64,000 nt of DNA, taken from NCBI GenBank assembly GCA_014654265.1, contig JACWDI010000003.1, forward strand, positions 92,032 through 156,031, read 5' to 3'. How positions within the stretch are numbered: position 1 is the first letter of the stretch; each line of letters starts with the position of its first letter. The notes beneath the pieces are model-generated. The model made no database searches. It saw only the letters and a program-made list of their open reading frames with translations, and was not told where the DNA came from. The position numbers were made by a program, and so were the translations under genes. The stretch is from Pelagibacterales bacterium SAG-MED11 (GTDB taxonomy: Bacteria; Pseudomonadota; Alphaproteobacteria; Pelagibacterales; Pelagibacteraceae). Positions 1 to 9,506 of the stretch are shown here, piece after piece.

Positions 1-1
1 T

Positions 2-220
2 AAATTTACTCAAACTATTTTTCATCCTGTTGGCACATGTAAAATGGGAAATGACGAAAATTCTGTAGTTAATGATGAGCTTAAAGTTCACGGTTTACAA
101 AATTTAAGAGTTATAGATGCATCTATAATGCCTAATATTACATCTGGTAACACTAATGCACCTACAATAATGATTGCAGAAAAAGGCGCAGATATGATAC
201 TAGGAAGTAATGCCAATTGA
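2..220 (+). CDS. GMC-family oxidoreductase (choline dehydrogenase-like), C-terminal fragment cut by window edge
   Basis: Frame 2 reads [16 protein letters not shown]...[33 protein letters not shown], the classic GMC C-terminal signature. Confidence 0.85.
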   Translation, partial: KFTQTIFHPVGTCKMGNDENSVVNDELKVHGLQNLRVIDASIMPNITSGNTNAPTIMIAEKGADMILGSNAN

Positions 221-803
221 TTTATTTTCTCCAGAACAACTAACTATTTTAACTCAAATTATTTTAATTGATCTAGTTTTAGCTGGGGACAATGCAATTA
301 TTATTGGAATGGTTGCATCTAAGTTTCCTTTAGAACAAAGAAAAAAGATTATCTTTTGGGGTATTGGTGGGGCAGTAATATTAAGAATAGTTTTAACTTT
401 ATTAACTGCATACTTATTACAAATAACTGGTCTAAGATTATTAGGTGGATTACTTCTACTTTATATAGTCTATAAACTGTATATAGATGTCATCAAAGGT
501 ACTGATCACGAAGACAACATTAAGGTTGATAATTCAAATTTTTTAAAAGCTATTTGGACTATTTTATTAGCTGATTTCACTATGAGTTTAGACAATGTTT
601 TAGGAGTAGCGGGCGCTGCTGGAGATCATTATGGATTATTAGTTTTTGGGCTCATATTATCTATAGTATTAATGGCTACTGCAGCAACATTAATATCAAA
701 TTGGATTAAGAAATATAAATGGATAGCTTGGGCTGGTTTGTTAGCAATTCTTTTTGTTGCTATAGAGTTGATTTATACAGATATTAAAATACTATTTTTA
801 TAA
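210..803 (+). CDS. TerC/YjbE-family integral membrane protein
   Basis: [16 protein letters not shown] and [16 protein letters not shown] repeats with acidic TM motifs typical of TerC. Confidence 0.85.
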   Translation: MPIDLFSPEQLTILTQIILIDLVLAGDNAIIIGMVASKFPLEQRKKIIFWGIGGAVILRIVLTLLTAYLLQITGLRLLGGLLLLYIVYKLYIDVIKGTDHEDNIKVDNSNFLKAIWTILLADFTMSLDNVLGVAGAAGDHYGLLVFGLILSIVLMATAATLISNWIKKYKWIAWAGLLAILFVAIELIYTDIKILFL

Positions 804-1570
804 TGTTTTTAAAAAATTATAACCTCAAAAATAAAACAGCAGTAGTTACTGGTGCTGGAAAAGGTCTTGGAAGAGCCTGTGCAATAGCTTTAGCTGAGGC
901 AGGAGCAAATCTAATAATAATCAGTAGGACAAAAAAAGATTTAGATGAAGTTTCTAAAAAGATAAAAAAATTTAAGTCAAAATGTAGATCTTATGTCTGC
1001 GACATTACTAATTATCATGAAATCAAAGAAATTATTAATAAACAATCTAAAATAGATATTTTGATCAATAATGCAGGAAATAATATTCCAGCACATTTTA
1101 CAAAAGTTAAAACTAAAGATATGGAATATATGGTTAAGATCAATACAATTGCCACATTCAATCTTGCTCATTTGTGTGCATTAAAAATGATTAAATCTAA
1201 AAATCGAAAAAAGGTTGGTGGATCCATAGTAAATATGTCTTCTCAAATGGGACACGTAGGGGGACCAATAAGAAGTGTATATAACATGAACAAATTTGGA
1301 TTAGAGGGTTTAACTAAAGGTATGTCTATTGATCTTGCAAAATACAATATCAGAGTAAATACAGTATGCCCTACTTTTGTTGTAACTCCAATGACTAAAA
1401 AATTTCTAAAAAATAAAAAATTCAAAAGGGATATGCTTAACAATATTCCTTTAGGAAGATTTGCAGAATTATCTGAGATATCTTCAGCGGTAGTTTTTCT
1501 TGCTTCTGAGGCGGCATCAATGATAACCGGAACTTCTTTATTGGTTGATGGCGGATGGACAGCAAAATAA
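803..1570 (+). CDS. SDR-family oxidoreductase
   Basis: TGAGKGLG Rossmann motif, NNAG, YNMNK catalytic motif. Confidence 0.9.
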   Translation: MFLKNYNLKNKTAVVTGAGKGLGRACAIALAEAGANLIIISRTKKDLDEVSKKIKKFKSKCRSYVCDITNYHEIKEIINKQSKIDILINNAGNNIPAHFTKVKTKDMEYMVKINTIATFNLAHLCALKMIKSKNRKKVGGSIVNMSSQMGHVGGPIRSVYNMNKFGLEGLTKGMSIDLAKYNIRVNTVCPTFVVTPMTKKFLKNKKFKRDMLNNIPLGRFAELSEISSAVVFLASEAASMITGTSLLVDGGWTAK

Positions 1571-2358
1571 TTTCTAGATTATTTTTAATAATAGTTTTTT
1601 TTACCACAACTAATCTTAATGCTGTTGAGTTTAAGGGTAAATTCATTCAAGGCCATTATATAGTTGGAATAACTGATCCTTCATCAAAAATAATTATAGA
1701 TAAAAAAAATGTTAAAGTTTCAGAGGATGGATATTTTGTATTTGGAATTGATAGAGATAGAAAGTTCGATCTTACAATAACAAAAATAAACAATGAAAAA
1801 AAAGAAAAAATAATTAAGAAGGTTTTAAAGAGAAAATACAATATTCAAAGAATAGACGGTTTGGAAGAAAGTAAAGTAACTCCACCTGAGTCCGTTTATA
1901 AAAGAATTAAAAAAGAAAATAATAAAATTGGTGAGGCTCGAGCCATAAATTCAGATTTACCTTTTTTTAAAAATCAATTTATAATGCCAGTAGAGGGAAT
2001 AATAAGTGGTGTTTATGGAAGCCAAAGAATTTTAAATGGAAAACCAAGATGGCCTCATTATGGGATAGATATTGCAGCGAAAAAAGGAACTATGATTAAA
2101 TCGTCAGGATCTGGTGTTGTAACAATGGCTGAAGATGATTTATATTATACAGGTGGCACAATCATAATGGACCATGGTCATGGAATCTCTACTATATATT
2201 CACACTTAGAAACGGTTTTAGTTTCAGTTGGTGATAAAATCAATAAAGGTGATCTTATTGGAACAGTAGGCTCAACAGGAAGATCTACAGGTCCCCACTT
2301 AGATTTTAGAGTTAATTGGTTTCAAACTAGGCTCGATCCTATGTCGATATTAAATTAA
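1555..2358 (+). CDS. M23-family metallopeptidase, secreted (LytM domain)
   Basis: N-terminal signal-like segment; HYGIDIAAKKGT, HGHGISTIYSHL, G.TGRSTGPHLDFRV motifs. Confidence 0.88.
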   Translation: MDSKIISRLFLIIVFFTTTNLNAVEFKGKFIQGHYIVGITDPSSKIIIDKKNVKVSEDGYFVFGIDRDRKFDLTITKINNEKKEKIIKKVLKRKYNIQRIDGLEESKVTPPESVYKRIKKENNKIGEARAINSDLPFFKNQFIMPVEGIISGVYGSQRILNGKPRWPHYGIDIAAKKGTMIKSSGSGVVTMAEDDLYYTGGTIIMDHGHGISTIYSHLETVLVSVGDKINKGDLIGTVGSTGRSTGPHLDFRVNWFQTRLDPMSILN

Positions 2359-2361
2359 TTA

Positions 2362-3513
2362 ATGGCACTTCATTTTTCAAAAGAGGAATTTCAAAAAAGA
2401 AAAAGTGATGTTCTAAAATCAATGAATAAGGAAAATTTAGATGCATTATTGATATTCAGACAAGAGTCGATGTATTGGCTAACAGGATATGATACTTTTG
2501 GATATGTTTTTTTCCAAACTTTAGTTTTAGATAAGAATGGAAATTTAATACTTTTAACTAGAGCACCAGATTTAAGACAAGCGCAAAATACATCCAACAT
2601 TGAAGATATAAGAATTTGGGTAGATAAAGATAAATCAAACCCAACAGAAGATCTTAAGAAAATTTTAAATGAAATCTCATTAAAAGGAAAAAAAGTAGGT
2701 GTTGAATATGAAGCTTATGGAATGACTGGACGTAACGCCTTAAGATTAAATGAAACTTTAAAAGATTACTGTGATTTAAAAGATGAATCTGAATTAATAA
2801 CAAAACTTAGAGTAATCAAATCTCAAGAGGAAATTGTTTATGTAAAGAAAGCAGCAGAATTAGCAGACAATGCTTTGGATCAAGCTTGGAAATATTGTAA
2901 GGCGGGTGTGAATGAAGCAAAAATTTTAGCTGAAATGCAAAAAATAGTTTTAGAGGGAGGTGGTGATTACCCAGCAAATGAATATATAATTGGTTCGGGG
3001 CATAATGCTTTATTATGTAGATACCAGGCAGAAAAAAGAAATTTATCAAATCAAGATCAATTAAGCATTGAATGGGCTGGCACTTATAAACATTATCACT
3101 CTGCAATGTTTAGAACTATTCTTTTAGGAAAAACTGATCCAAAACATATTAAAATGCATGAAGCTTGTGTTCAGGCATTAAAAAATTGTGAAAATAAATT
3201 AAAACCAGGAAATAAAATTGGAGAAGTTTTTGACATTCATGCAAAGACTTTTGATAATCTTGGTTTTAATAAAGCAAGAATGAATGCTTGTGGTTATTCT
3301 CTTGGATCTACATTTTCTCCAAATTGGATGGATTGGCCAATGTTATACACTGGTAATCCTTATATCATTCAGCCTGGAAATATTTTCTTCATGCATATGA
3401 TATTAATGGACTCAGAAAATCAATTAGCTATGAATTTAGGTGAAACTTATCTGGTAACTAAAAGTGGAAATGAAAGGCTTGGAAAACAAAAACTAGATCT
3501 TGTTATTCTTTAA
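2362..3513 (+). CDS. M24-family (Xaa-Pro peptidase/creatinase fold) protein, ectoine-hydrolase (DoeA/EutD)-like candidate
   Basis: Creatinase-type N-terminal domain (LDALLIFRQESMYWLTGYDTF) plus M24 domain with altered metal-ligand positions. Confidence 0.7.
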   Translation: MALHFSKEEFQKRKSDVLKSMNKENLDALLIFRQESMYWLTGYDTFGYVFFQTLVLDKNGNLILLTRAPDLRQAQNTSNIEDIRIWVDKDKSNPTEDLKKILNEISLKGKKVGVEYEAYGMTGRNALRLNETLKDYCDLKDESELITKLRVIKSQEEIVYVKKAAELADNALDQAWKYCKAGVNEAKILAEMQKIVLEGGGDYPANEYIIGSGHNALLCRYQAEKRNLSNQDQLSIEWAGTYKHYHSAMFRTILLGKTDPKHIKMHEACVQALKNCENKLKPGNKIGEVFDIHAKTFDNLGFNKARMNACGYSLGSTFSPNWMDWPMLYTGNPYIIQPGNIFFMHMILMDSENQLAMNLGETYLVTKSGNERLGKQKLDLVIL

Positions 3514-4337
3514 AATTTTCCAATTTTTTTTGAACCACTATAAAAAATCTTAGATAGCTCTTCATTGGCTTTATTTTGAGAAGTAACTTCATTTTTTCCC
3601 ATTAACTCAGTTGGTATCTTGGAGTATTGATGATAATTAAATTTATCCTCTCCACGTGCTTTTTGTACATACATTTTTCCTATCACCTGATTGACATTAG
3701 TTCCTATATAACTCTGAATAACAAAACCTATTCTTCTATCATTGCTATTATTTAATCCTGATCCATGAACAATTGTTGGATGATGAAGTGATACTTGCCC
3801 TGCCTTAAGAATTATAGGCTCTGTTTTTTCTAAGGATACATTTTTAACAGTTTGTCCACGTGTTAATAAATTATTTTCATCAAACTTTTGTTCATGTGTC
3901 TTTAAGTTTTCTTTATGAGAACCTGGCAACATTCTCATACATCCATTTTTTTCATTTGCATCAGTAATAGCAACCCAAGATGTAACCCAATTATGAGGTT
4001 CTAATCCTATGTATTTTGCATCTTGATGAAAACTTACATAACCTTTTTCATTTGGATTCTTTATAAAAAGTGTGGTGCCACAAATAAGAATATTTTTACC
4101 AATTATGCTTTCTACAGCATCAAGAATATTTTTATTTAGACAAACTTTGTTAAATATAGGTGAAATTAGATGAATATAATTTCGATTAATTCCTTCAAGG
4201 GCTCCAGGCCAATCTTTTTCAATTTTTTCAATTTCATCTCTTACCTCTTTTGCTTCGAGGGAGCTTAATGCATTAATTGGGGAAATATATCCTTTACTGT
4301 TATAACGATCTAATTGCTCAGTTGTTAATCCCGTCAT
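3510..4337 (-). CDS. Phytanoyl-CoA dioxygenase (PhyH)-family protein
   Basis: FHQDAKYIG HxD motif, MLPGSHKEN, distal HGSGLNNSNDRR. Confidence 0.85.
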   Translation of the reverse strand: MTGLTTEQLDRYNSKGYISPINALSSLEAKEVRDEIEKIEKDWPGALEGINRNYIHLISPIFNKVCLNKNILDAVESIIGKNILICGTTLFIKNPNEKGYVSFHQDAKYIGLEPHNWVTSWVAITDANEKNGCMRMLPGSHKENLKTHEQKFDENNLLTRGQTVKNVSLEKTEPIILKAGQVSLHHPTIVHGSGLNNSNDRRIGFVIQSYIGTNVNQVIGKMYVQKARGEDKFNYHQYSKIPTELMGKNEVTSQNKANEELSKIFYSGSKKIGKF

Positions 4338-5011
4338 TGATAAAAGCTATATTTTTTTTCTAAATATTTAATCACATTATGAATAATAAACGTCATAAAT
4401 AAATATATACCTCCTGCAACAATAAATACCTCCACAGGCTTAAAGGTTGTAGAAATAATATATTTAGCAACACCAGTTAAATCCATTAAGGTTACTGTGC
4501 TAGCTAGAGAAGTACCTTTCATCATCAAAATAATTTCATTACCATATGCTGGAAGAGATTGTCTAATCGCTATTGGTATTTGAATTTTATAAAAAATTAT
4601 TTTATTTGAAATACCTAAACTTTTACCTGCTTCAATCAAACCTGGTTTTATTGTTTGAAATGCAGATCTCAAAATCTCTGAAGTATAGGCTCCAGTATTT
4701 AGAGCAAAGGCAATAATTGCACACCAATATGGTTCTTTCAAAATTACCCATAGAACTGTCGATCTTAAATATTCAATCTGACCTAAACCAAAATAAATAA
4801 TAAAAATTTGCACTAAAAGTGGTGTGCCTCTAAAAATATATGAATAGCCATAAGCAAATTTGTTGATAAAAATATTTTTATTCAATCTTAAGATTGCAAA
4901 AAATAATCCAATGAATAATCCTATTATTAAAGAAACTGAAAGAAGCTTTAAAGTAATCACTGCTGCACTTAATAATTTAGGAAAACTATTAATCATTAAT
5001 TCAAGATCCAT
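4334..5011 (-). CDS. Amino-acid ABC transporter permease (HisM/ArtM type)
   Basis: RGTPLLVQ and EAGKSLGISNKIIFYKIQIPIAIRQSLPAYGNE EAA-loop. Confidence 0.88.
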   Translation of the reverse strand: MDLELMINSFPKLLSAAVITLKLLSVSLIIGLFIGLFFAILRLNKNIFINKFAYGYSYIFRGTPLLVQIFIIYFGLGQIEYLRSTVLWVILKEPYWCAIIAFALNTGAYTSEILRSAFQTIKPGLIEAGKSLGISNKIIFYKIQIPIAIRQSLPAYGNEIILMMKGTSLASTVTLMDLTGVAKYIISTTFKPVEVFIVAGGIYLFMTFIIHNVIKYLEKKYSFYQ

Positions 5012-5703
5012 TAATGCCCCCTACTATATTTTACTTCTAATCTATTGATTAATTTCATACTTACAAAAGTAAGTAGTAAATACAAAACTGCAGCAAATGA
5101 ATAAAAGAATAATGGATCTCTTGTTGATCCAGCAGCAATATAAGATTGTCTCATAATTTCAACTAAACCTGTAACTGAAATTAAAGAAGTATCTTTGAGA
5201 GTTATTTGCCAAACATTACTTAGGTTCGGAATAGCCAATCTAAGTGTTTGAGGTAAAATAATTTTAAAAAATTTTCCAAATTTATTAAGGCCTAATACAT
5301 TAGCAGCTTCAAACTGACCTTTATCAATTGATTGAATTGCTCCTCTAAAAACTTCTGTTGAATATGCGCCTGAGATTATTCCGATTGCAAATGCACCTGT
5401 GATAAATGCATTTATTTCAATATATTCATTATAACCAAATATTGATGCAACATACATAACTGCACCAGTTCCACCAAAAAAGAAAAGATAAATCACTAAT
5501 AACTCTGGAACACCTCTAATTATTGTTGTGTAAGAATTAGCTATAAAATTTAAAAACTTATTTTTAGATAATTTTAATGGGGTAAAAATTAACGCAAAAA
5601 GAAAACCTACAAATATTGCTGTTATTGAAACAGCTATTGTCATTAGGGTCGCATAAAATAACTCATCACCCCAACCAGTATCTCCAAATGCTAGAAGTTC
5701 CAT
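5011..5703 (-). CDS. Amino-acid ABC transporter permease (HisQ/ArtQ type)
   Basis: RGVPELLVIYL and EAANVLGLNKFGKFFKIILPQTLRLAIPNLSNVWQ. Confidence 0.88.
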   Translation of the reverse strand: MELLAFGDTGWGDELFYATLMTIAVSITAIFVGFLFALIFTPLKLSKNKFLNFIANSYTTIIRGVPELLVIYLFFFGGTGAVMYVASIFGYNEYIEINAFITGAFAIGIISGAYSTEVFRGAIQSIDKGQFEAANVLGLNKFGKFFKIILPQTLRLAIPNLSNVWQITLKDTSLISVTGLVEIMRQSYIAAGSTRDPLFFYSFAAVLYLLLTFVSMKLINRLEVKYSRGH

Positions 5704-5705
5704 AC

Positions 5706-5739
5706 AGATTGGCGACTATACATTATAGTCGCCAAATCT
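5706..5739 (-). terminator. Inverted-repeat hairpin between SBP gene and permease genes
   Basis: GGCGACTATA-cat-TATAGTCGCC perfect 10-bp stem at 5711-5733, with partly matching AGATT/AAATCT flanks. Confidence 0.6.
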
Positions 5740-5748
5740 AAAATTTAA

Positions 5749-6576
5749 TTACATAGAAGCGTCGAAACCAAACCACTTAGTAGCAATTCTACTAATGTCT
5801 CCGTTTTTTCTCGCTTGATTGATTGCAGCGTTAAACTTTTTCAAAAGTTCAGTATCATCTTTTCTAATACCAACACCAACACCGTTTCCAAATGCACCAC
5901 CTGAGAAAGTTGGTCCAGTTAGAACAACTGGCTTACCAGATTTTTCTGCATAATCACTGAATGCAACAGCAGCAGCTAATGCAGCATCACATCTTCCTGA
6001 TGCTAAATCTAAGTTAACCTCGTCCTGAGTTTTATATGTTCTAACATTTACTTTTCCTACATCACCAGAATCTAAAAAGTTTTGGTGGATTGTAGCAGTT
6101 TGTACACAAACAGTTTTACCTGCTAATGCAGCAGTAAGTATCTTAAGAGCTTTTTTAGCTGCAGCATTTGGTTTTGTAAGATTTATCCCAGCAGGTGTAT
6201 CTAAACCTTCTAAGCTTGAACCTTTCATGACTGCTAAAGATGCGACTTCATCTGCGTATCCTTGAGAAAAGCTTATAGCTTTTTGTCTTTCTGCAGTAAT
6301 TGACATACCTGCCATTATCGCATCAAACTTTCTCATGATTAATGCTGGTATCATTCCATCCCAATCTTGCTCGACTATTACACATTGTTCCCCGATGTAT
6401 CTACAAAGTGTGTAAGCTAATTCAACTTCAAATCCTATTAACTTACCTGCTTCATTTTTTGAGTTCCATGGAGGATAGGCACCCTCCGTTCCTATTTTTA
6501 TTTTGTCAGCATTTACATTTCCTATAATTAGTAAAGAAAATAAAACTGAAAAAATAGTTTTCTTTAATATATTCAT
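5749..6576 (-). CDS. Polar/basic amino-acid ABC transporter substrate-binding protein
   Basis: Signal peptide; IGTEGAYPPWNSKNEAGKLIGFEVELA, DWDGMIPALIMRKFDAIMAGMSIT family-3 SBP signature. Confidence 0.9.
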   Translation of the reverse strand: MNILKKTIFSVLFSLLIIGNVNADKIKIGTEGAYPPWNSKNEAGKLIGFEVELAYTLCRYIGEQCVIVEQDWDGMIPALIMRKFDAIMAGMSITAERQKAISFSQGYADEVASLAVMKGSSLEGLDTPAGINLTKPNAAAKKALKILTAALAGKTVCVQTATIHQNFLDSGDVGKVNVRTYKTQDEVNLDLASGRCDAALAAAVAFSDYAEKSGKPVVLTGPTFSGGAFGNGVGVGIRKDDTELLKKFNAAINQARKNGDISRIATKWFGFDASM

Positions 6577-6636
6577 TATTTCTCCTTTAATAAAAAGATA
6601 ATTATTTCACAAATTAAGAGTATTACAAAGAAAAAT

Positions 6637-7677
6637 TTAGTGGTTGATTGAAGATGAAAAATTCCAAGAGCAATCAAAACTAGGTATATAAACTCTTGAT
6701 AAATTAGTATTTCCAAAATGATGATTAAAAACGTTAAGCCAATTTTCAACTTGAAGAGGTTTTTTGTCTTGACTACCAACTTGAGTTGTAATTACCCCTT
6801 TTGGTTTTAAGATCCTTACAAGTGAGTCCATATTTTTTGCAGCTAAATCAATGCAAAACTGATCATCATTTAAATCTACAAATATATGGTCATAAGTATC
6901 ATCACCCACAGCTTTAATACTTTCAAAAGCATCACCCCAAACACATTTAACAGAATTTTTTTCTGTAGCTTTATTGCTAATATTGCCCAAATGTTTATTA
7001 CATATTTCAACTACTTCAGGATCCAGCTCATACCAATCAACAAAATTAAATTTTTTAGAAATACATTCTCTAGCAACACCACCATCACCACCACCAATAA
7101 TTGCCGCTCTCTCATTATCTTTATTTAATTTTAAACCTGCACCAATGAAAGTTGAACTATATAAATGTTCATCTGATGATGCTACTTGAATTTCACCATC
7201 AATAAATAAAGATTTACCAAATTCTTCTAATTCTAAAATTTCTATATGTTGACCGACTTTAGATTTAAAATCTTCTAAGACATTATTTACAACATATGAT
7301 TTTTGCAAACCTGGCGAACTATAAATATCGTGATATAAAGATTTTGTATCTCTGTTAAATTCTTTCTTGATAATTCTTTTATACTCAAAATTTTTTTTAA
7401 TTATATCAGTTGCTATGGAAGGATTTACCTTACCACATGTAAAAAAATCAAAACTTATAATTCCTTTTTCAGGAAATGTGTGAAAGCTTATGTGACTTTC
7501 AGCTAATAAAGCTAAAATTGTAAATCCTTGTGGTTCAAACTTATATTTTGAAATATTTAAGATTGTTACTTTTGCAGCTTTTGCAATATCATGAATTACT
7601 TTTTCAAATATAGAAGGATCATATTCTTTAGTTGTGCCTATTATATCTAGTGTTATATGCTCCCCAACCTTAGTCAT
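6637..7677 (-). CDS. Fused S-adenosylmethionine decarboxylase (SpeD) - spermidine synthase-like (SpeE) protein
   Basis: N-terminal AESHISFHTFPEKGIISFDFFTCG (AdoMetDC processing/active site) followed by AIIGGGDGGVARE aminopropyltransferase domain in one ORF. Confidence 0.88.
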   Translation of the reverse strand: MTKVGEHITLDIIGTTKEYDPSIFEKVIHDIAKAAKVTILNISKYKFEPQGFTILALLAESHISFHTFPEKGIISFDFFTCGKVNPSIATDIIKKNFEYKRIIKKEFNRDTKSLYHDIYSSPGLQKSYVVNNVLEDFKSKVGQHIEILELEEFGKSLFIDGEIQVASSDEHLYSSTFIGAGLKLNKDNERAAIIGGGDGGVARECISKKFNFVDWYELDPEVVEICNKHLGNISNKATEKNSVKCVWGDAFESIKAVGDDTYDHIFVDLNDDQFCIDLAAKNMDSLVRILKPKGVITTQVGSQDKKPLQVENWLNVFNHHFGNTNLSRVYIPSFDCSWNFSSSINH

Positions 7678-7741
7678 TTATATCTTCCCCTATAAATTTT
7701 AAGTACAGATTTTTTACTTTAGTTTCAATCAAATATGAGTT

Positions 7742-8275
7742 TTATAATAAAGTCAAATCTTTTAATTTTTGCTCGAATAATTTTGCACCCTTTTTACAAT
7801 TTTCCTTCCAATCTAAACTTGCAGATTCATCTGCATTATCAGAAATAAATTTAAAACATCTAAAATTAATATTTTCTAATTTACAAACTTTTGCAAATGC
7901 ATAGGCCTCCATATCAACAACATCTACTTTGATGGGTATTGAGCCAGTTACAAAGCTATCTCCTGTCCCACAAGAATATCCATTGGAAGATAGAATTATT
8001 TCATTAATATCATCGAAAGGAGTTTCCCCAATTTTTAAATTCATTAGAGCAGTCACATCCATGTCTCTCTGATAAAATTTTGTACACTCTACTATACCTT
8101 CCAAATTTTTAGAAATAGCTCCAGCACTCCCAAAATTGATTACCTCTTTAGGTTGATGAGTCTTAATCAATTTTGTTAAATTATAAGTTGCATTAATTTT
8201 ACCAGCGCCTGTGTGATAAAAAAAATTTAAACCTTGGGTTTCCTCTTTTAATGCAGCTACAAATATTCTATTCAT
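7742..8275 (-). CDS. 5'-methylthioadenosine/S-adenosylhomocysteine nucleosidase-like protein
   Basis: INFGSAGAIS, CGTGDSFV, VDVVDMEAYAFAKVC, FISDNADESA motifs. Confidence 0.8.
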   Translation of the reverse strand: MNRIFVAALKEETQGLNFFYHTGAGKINATYNLTKLIKTHQPKEVINFGSAGAISKNLEGIVECTKFYQRDMDVTALMNLKIGETPFDDINEIILSSNGYSCGTGDSFVTGSIPIKVDVVDMEAYAFAKVCKLENINFRCFKFISDNADESASLDWKENCKKGAKLFEQKLKDLTLL

Positions 8276-8282
8276 ATAAATA

Positions 8283-8810
8283 ATGGACCTTAAAAAATAT
8301 ATTAGATCAATACCAGATTATCCAAAAAAAGGAATCTTATTTAGAGATATTACAACACTTATTAAAGATGAAAATGCATTTGCAGAAACTATTAACCAAA
8401 TTGTAGAAAGATCAAAAAAATTTGAATTTTCTAAAATAGCTGCAATTGAGTCTAGAGGTTTTGTTTTTGCATCTGCTGTTTCATATATACTTAAAAAACC
8501 TTTTGTTATGCTACGAAAAAAAAATAAGTTACCTGCAGATGTTCATTCAGTTGATTTTGAGCTTGAATACGGAAAAGCAACAATAGAAGTTCACAAAGAC
8601 TCTATAAGTGAAAAAGACTCAGTTTTGATAATTGATGATTTAATTGCTACAGGAGGTACAGCAAAGGCTGCAGCAAAACTTATAGAAATTTCTAAAGGTA
8701 ATGTCGCTGCTTTTATTTTTGTTATTAACTTGTTTGACTTAAATGGATCTGATAATTTAATTAATAAAGGGTATAAAGTTGAAAATTTAATAGAATTCCC
8801 TGGACACTAA
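8283..8810 (+). CDS. apt: Adenine phosphoribosyltransferase
   Basis: IRSIPDYPKKGILFRDITTL, AAIESRGFVF, VLIIDDLIATGGTAKAA. Confidence 0.95.
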   Translation: MDLKKYIRSIPDYPKKGILFRDITTLIKDENAFAETINQIVERSKKFEFSKIAAIESRGFVFASAVSYILKKPFVMLRKKNKLPADVHSVDFELEYGKATIEVHKDSISEKDSVLIIDDLIATGGTAKAAAKLIEISKGNVAAFIFVINLFDLNGSDNLINKGYKVENLIEFPGH

Positions 8811-8820
8811 AATCTTGTAA

Positions 8821-9498
8821 ATGGAAAAACTTAATAAATTTACTAAATTTTTCAGAAAAATTTATTATCAAACCTTTGTAGAAAGCTTTAAAGGAAAATT
8901 AACTTATAATTTTCCACAAAATTATCATCGCTGGGATTTAATTGAGTATTTAATTAAAAAAAATAATTATTCTGACTATCTTGAAATTGGTTGTGATCAA
9001 GATCAGTTATTTTCTAAAATTAGAATTAATAATAAAAAAGGTGTTGATCCTGTAAGTGGTGGTAACATAAGGAAAACAAGTGATGATTTTTTTGAAGTTA
9101 ACGATGAAATGTTCGATATCGTTTTCATCGATGGTTTACATACATACAATCAAGTAAAGAAAGATATTTTAAATTCAGTTAATTGCCTAAGAGAAAATGG
9201 AATAATTTTAGTACATGATTGTATGCCTGATAGCTTAAGTAAACAAGCAGTACCTAGATATAGAATGATTTGGAACGGAGATGTTTGGAAAGCAATAACT
9301 GATCTTAGACAAAAAGAAGATTTAGAAATTTTTACTTGTGAAATGGATCAAGGAATTGGAGTAATTAAAAAGAATAAAAATTCTTCAATTTTAAATTTAG
9401 AAAAACCAATAAATAATTTAAAATTTAAAGACTATTACACGAACTATAAAGAATATTTGAGAGTTATAAGCTTAGAAGAATTTAAGAAAATTTTTTAA
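8821..9498 (+). CDS. Class I SAM-dependent methyltransferase-like protein
   Basis: YLEIGCDQDQLFSKI and DIVFIDGLHTYNQVKKDI (Methyltransf_24-like). Confidence 0.7.
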   Translation: MEKLNKFTKFFRKIYYQTFVESFKGKLTYNFPQNYHRWDLIEYLIKKNNYSDYLEIGCDQDQLFSKIRINNKKGVDPVSGGNIRKTSDDFFEVNDEMFDIVFIDGLHTYNQVKKDILNSVNCLRENGIILVHDCMPDSLSKQAVPRYRMIWNGDVWKAITDLRQKEDLEIFTCEMDQGIGVIKKNKNSSILNLEKPINNLKFKDYYTNYKEYLRVISLEEFKKIF

Positions 9499-9506
9499 TC
9501 AATTAA

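Noticed and set aside
977-1443. Antisense ORFs of 64 and 66 aa opposite the SDR gene
   Set aside because: Low-complexity translations fully inside a strong coding gene; typical shadow ORFs in AT-rich DNA. The same applies to most other antisense ORFs in the track (e.g. 2816-3106, 15411-15635, 25573-25881, 53999-54301).
4334-6576. Ectoine-specific EhuABCD transporter, suggested by the M24/PhyH neighbours
   Set aside because: The SBP reads like a basic/polar amino-acid binding protein (HisJ/ArgT type); no ectoine-specific motif could be confirmed by eye.
6576-6779. 67-aa minus-strand ORF overlapping the SpeD-SpeE 3' end
   Set aside because: Mostly hydrophobic translation overlapping a well-supported coding frame; no recognisable domain.
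7678-7741. Possible riboswitch (SAM/speF-like) upstream of speDE
   Set aside because: The 64-nt leader is AT-rich without a convincing conserved fold; no support.
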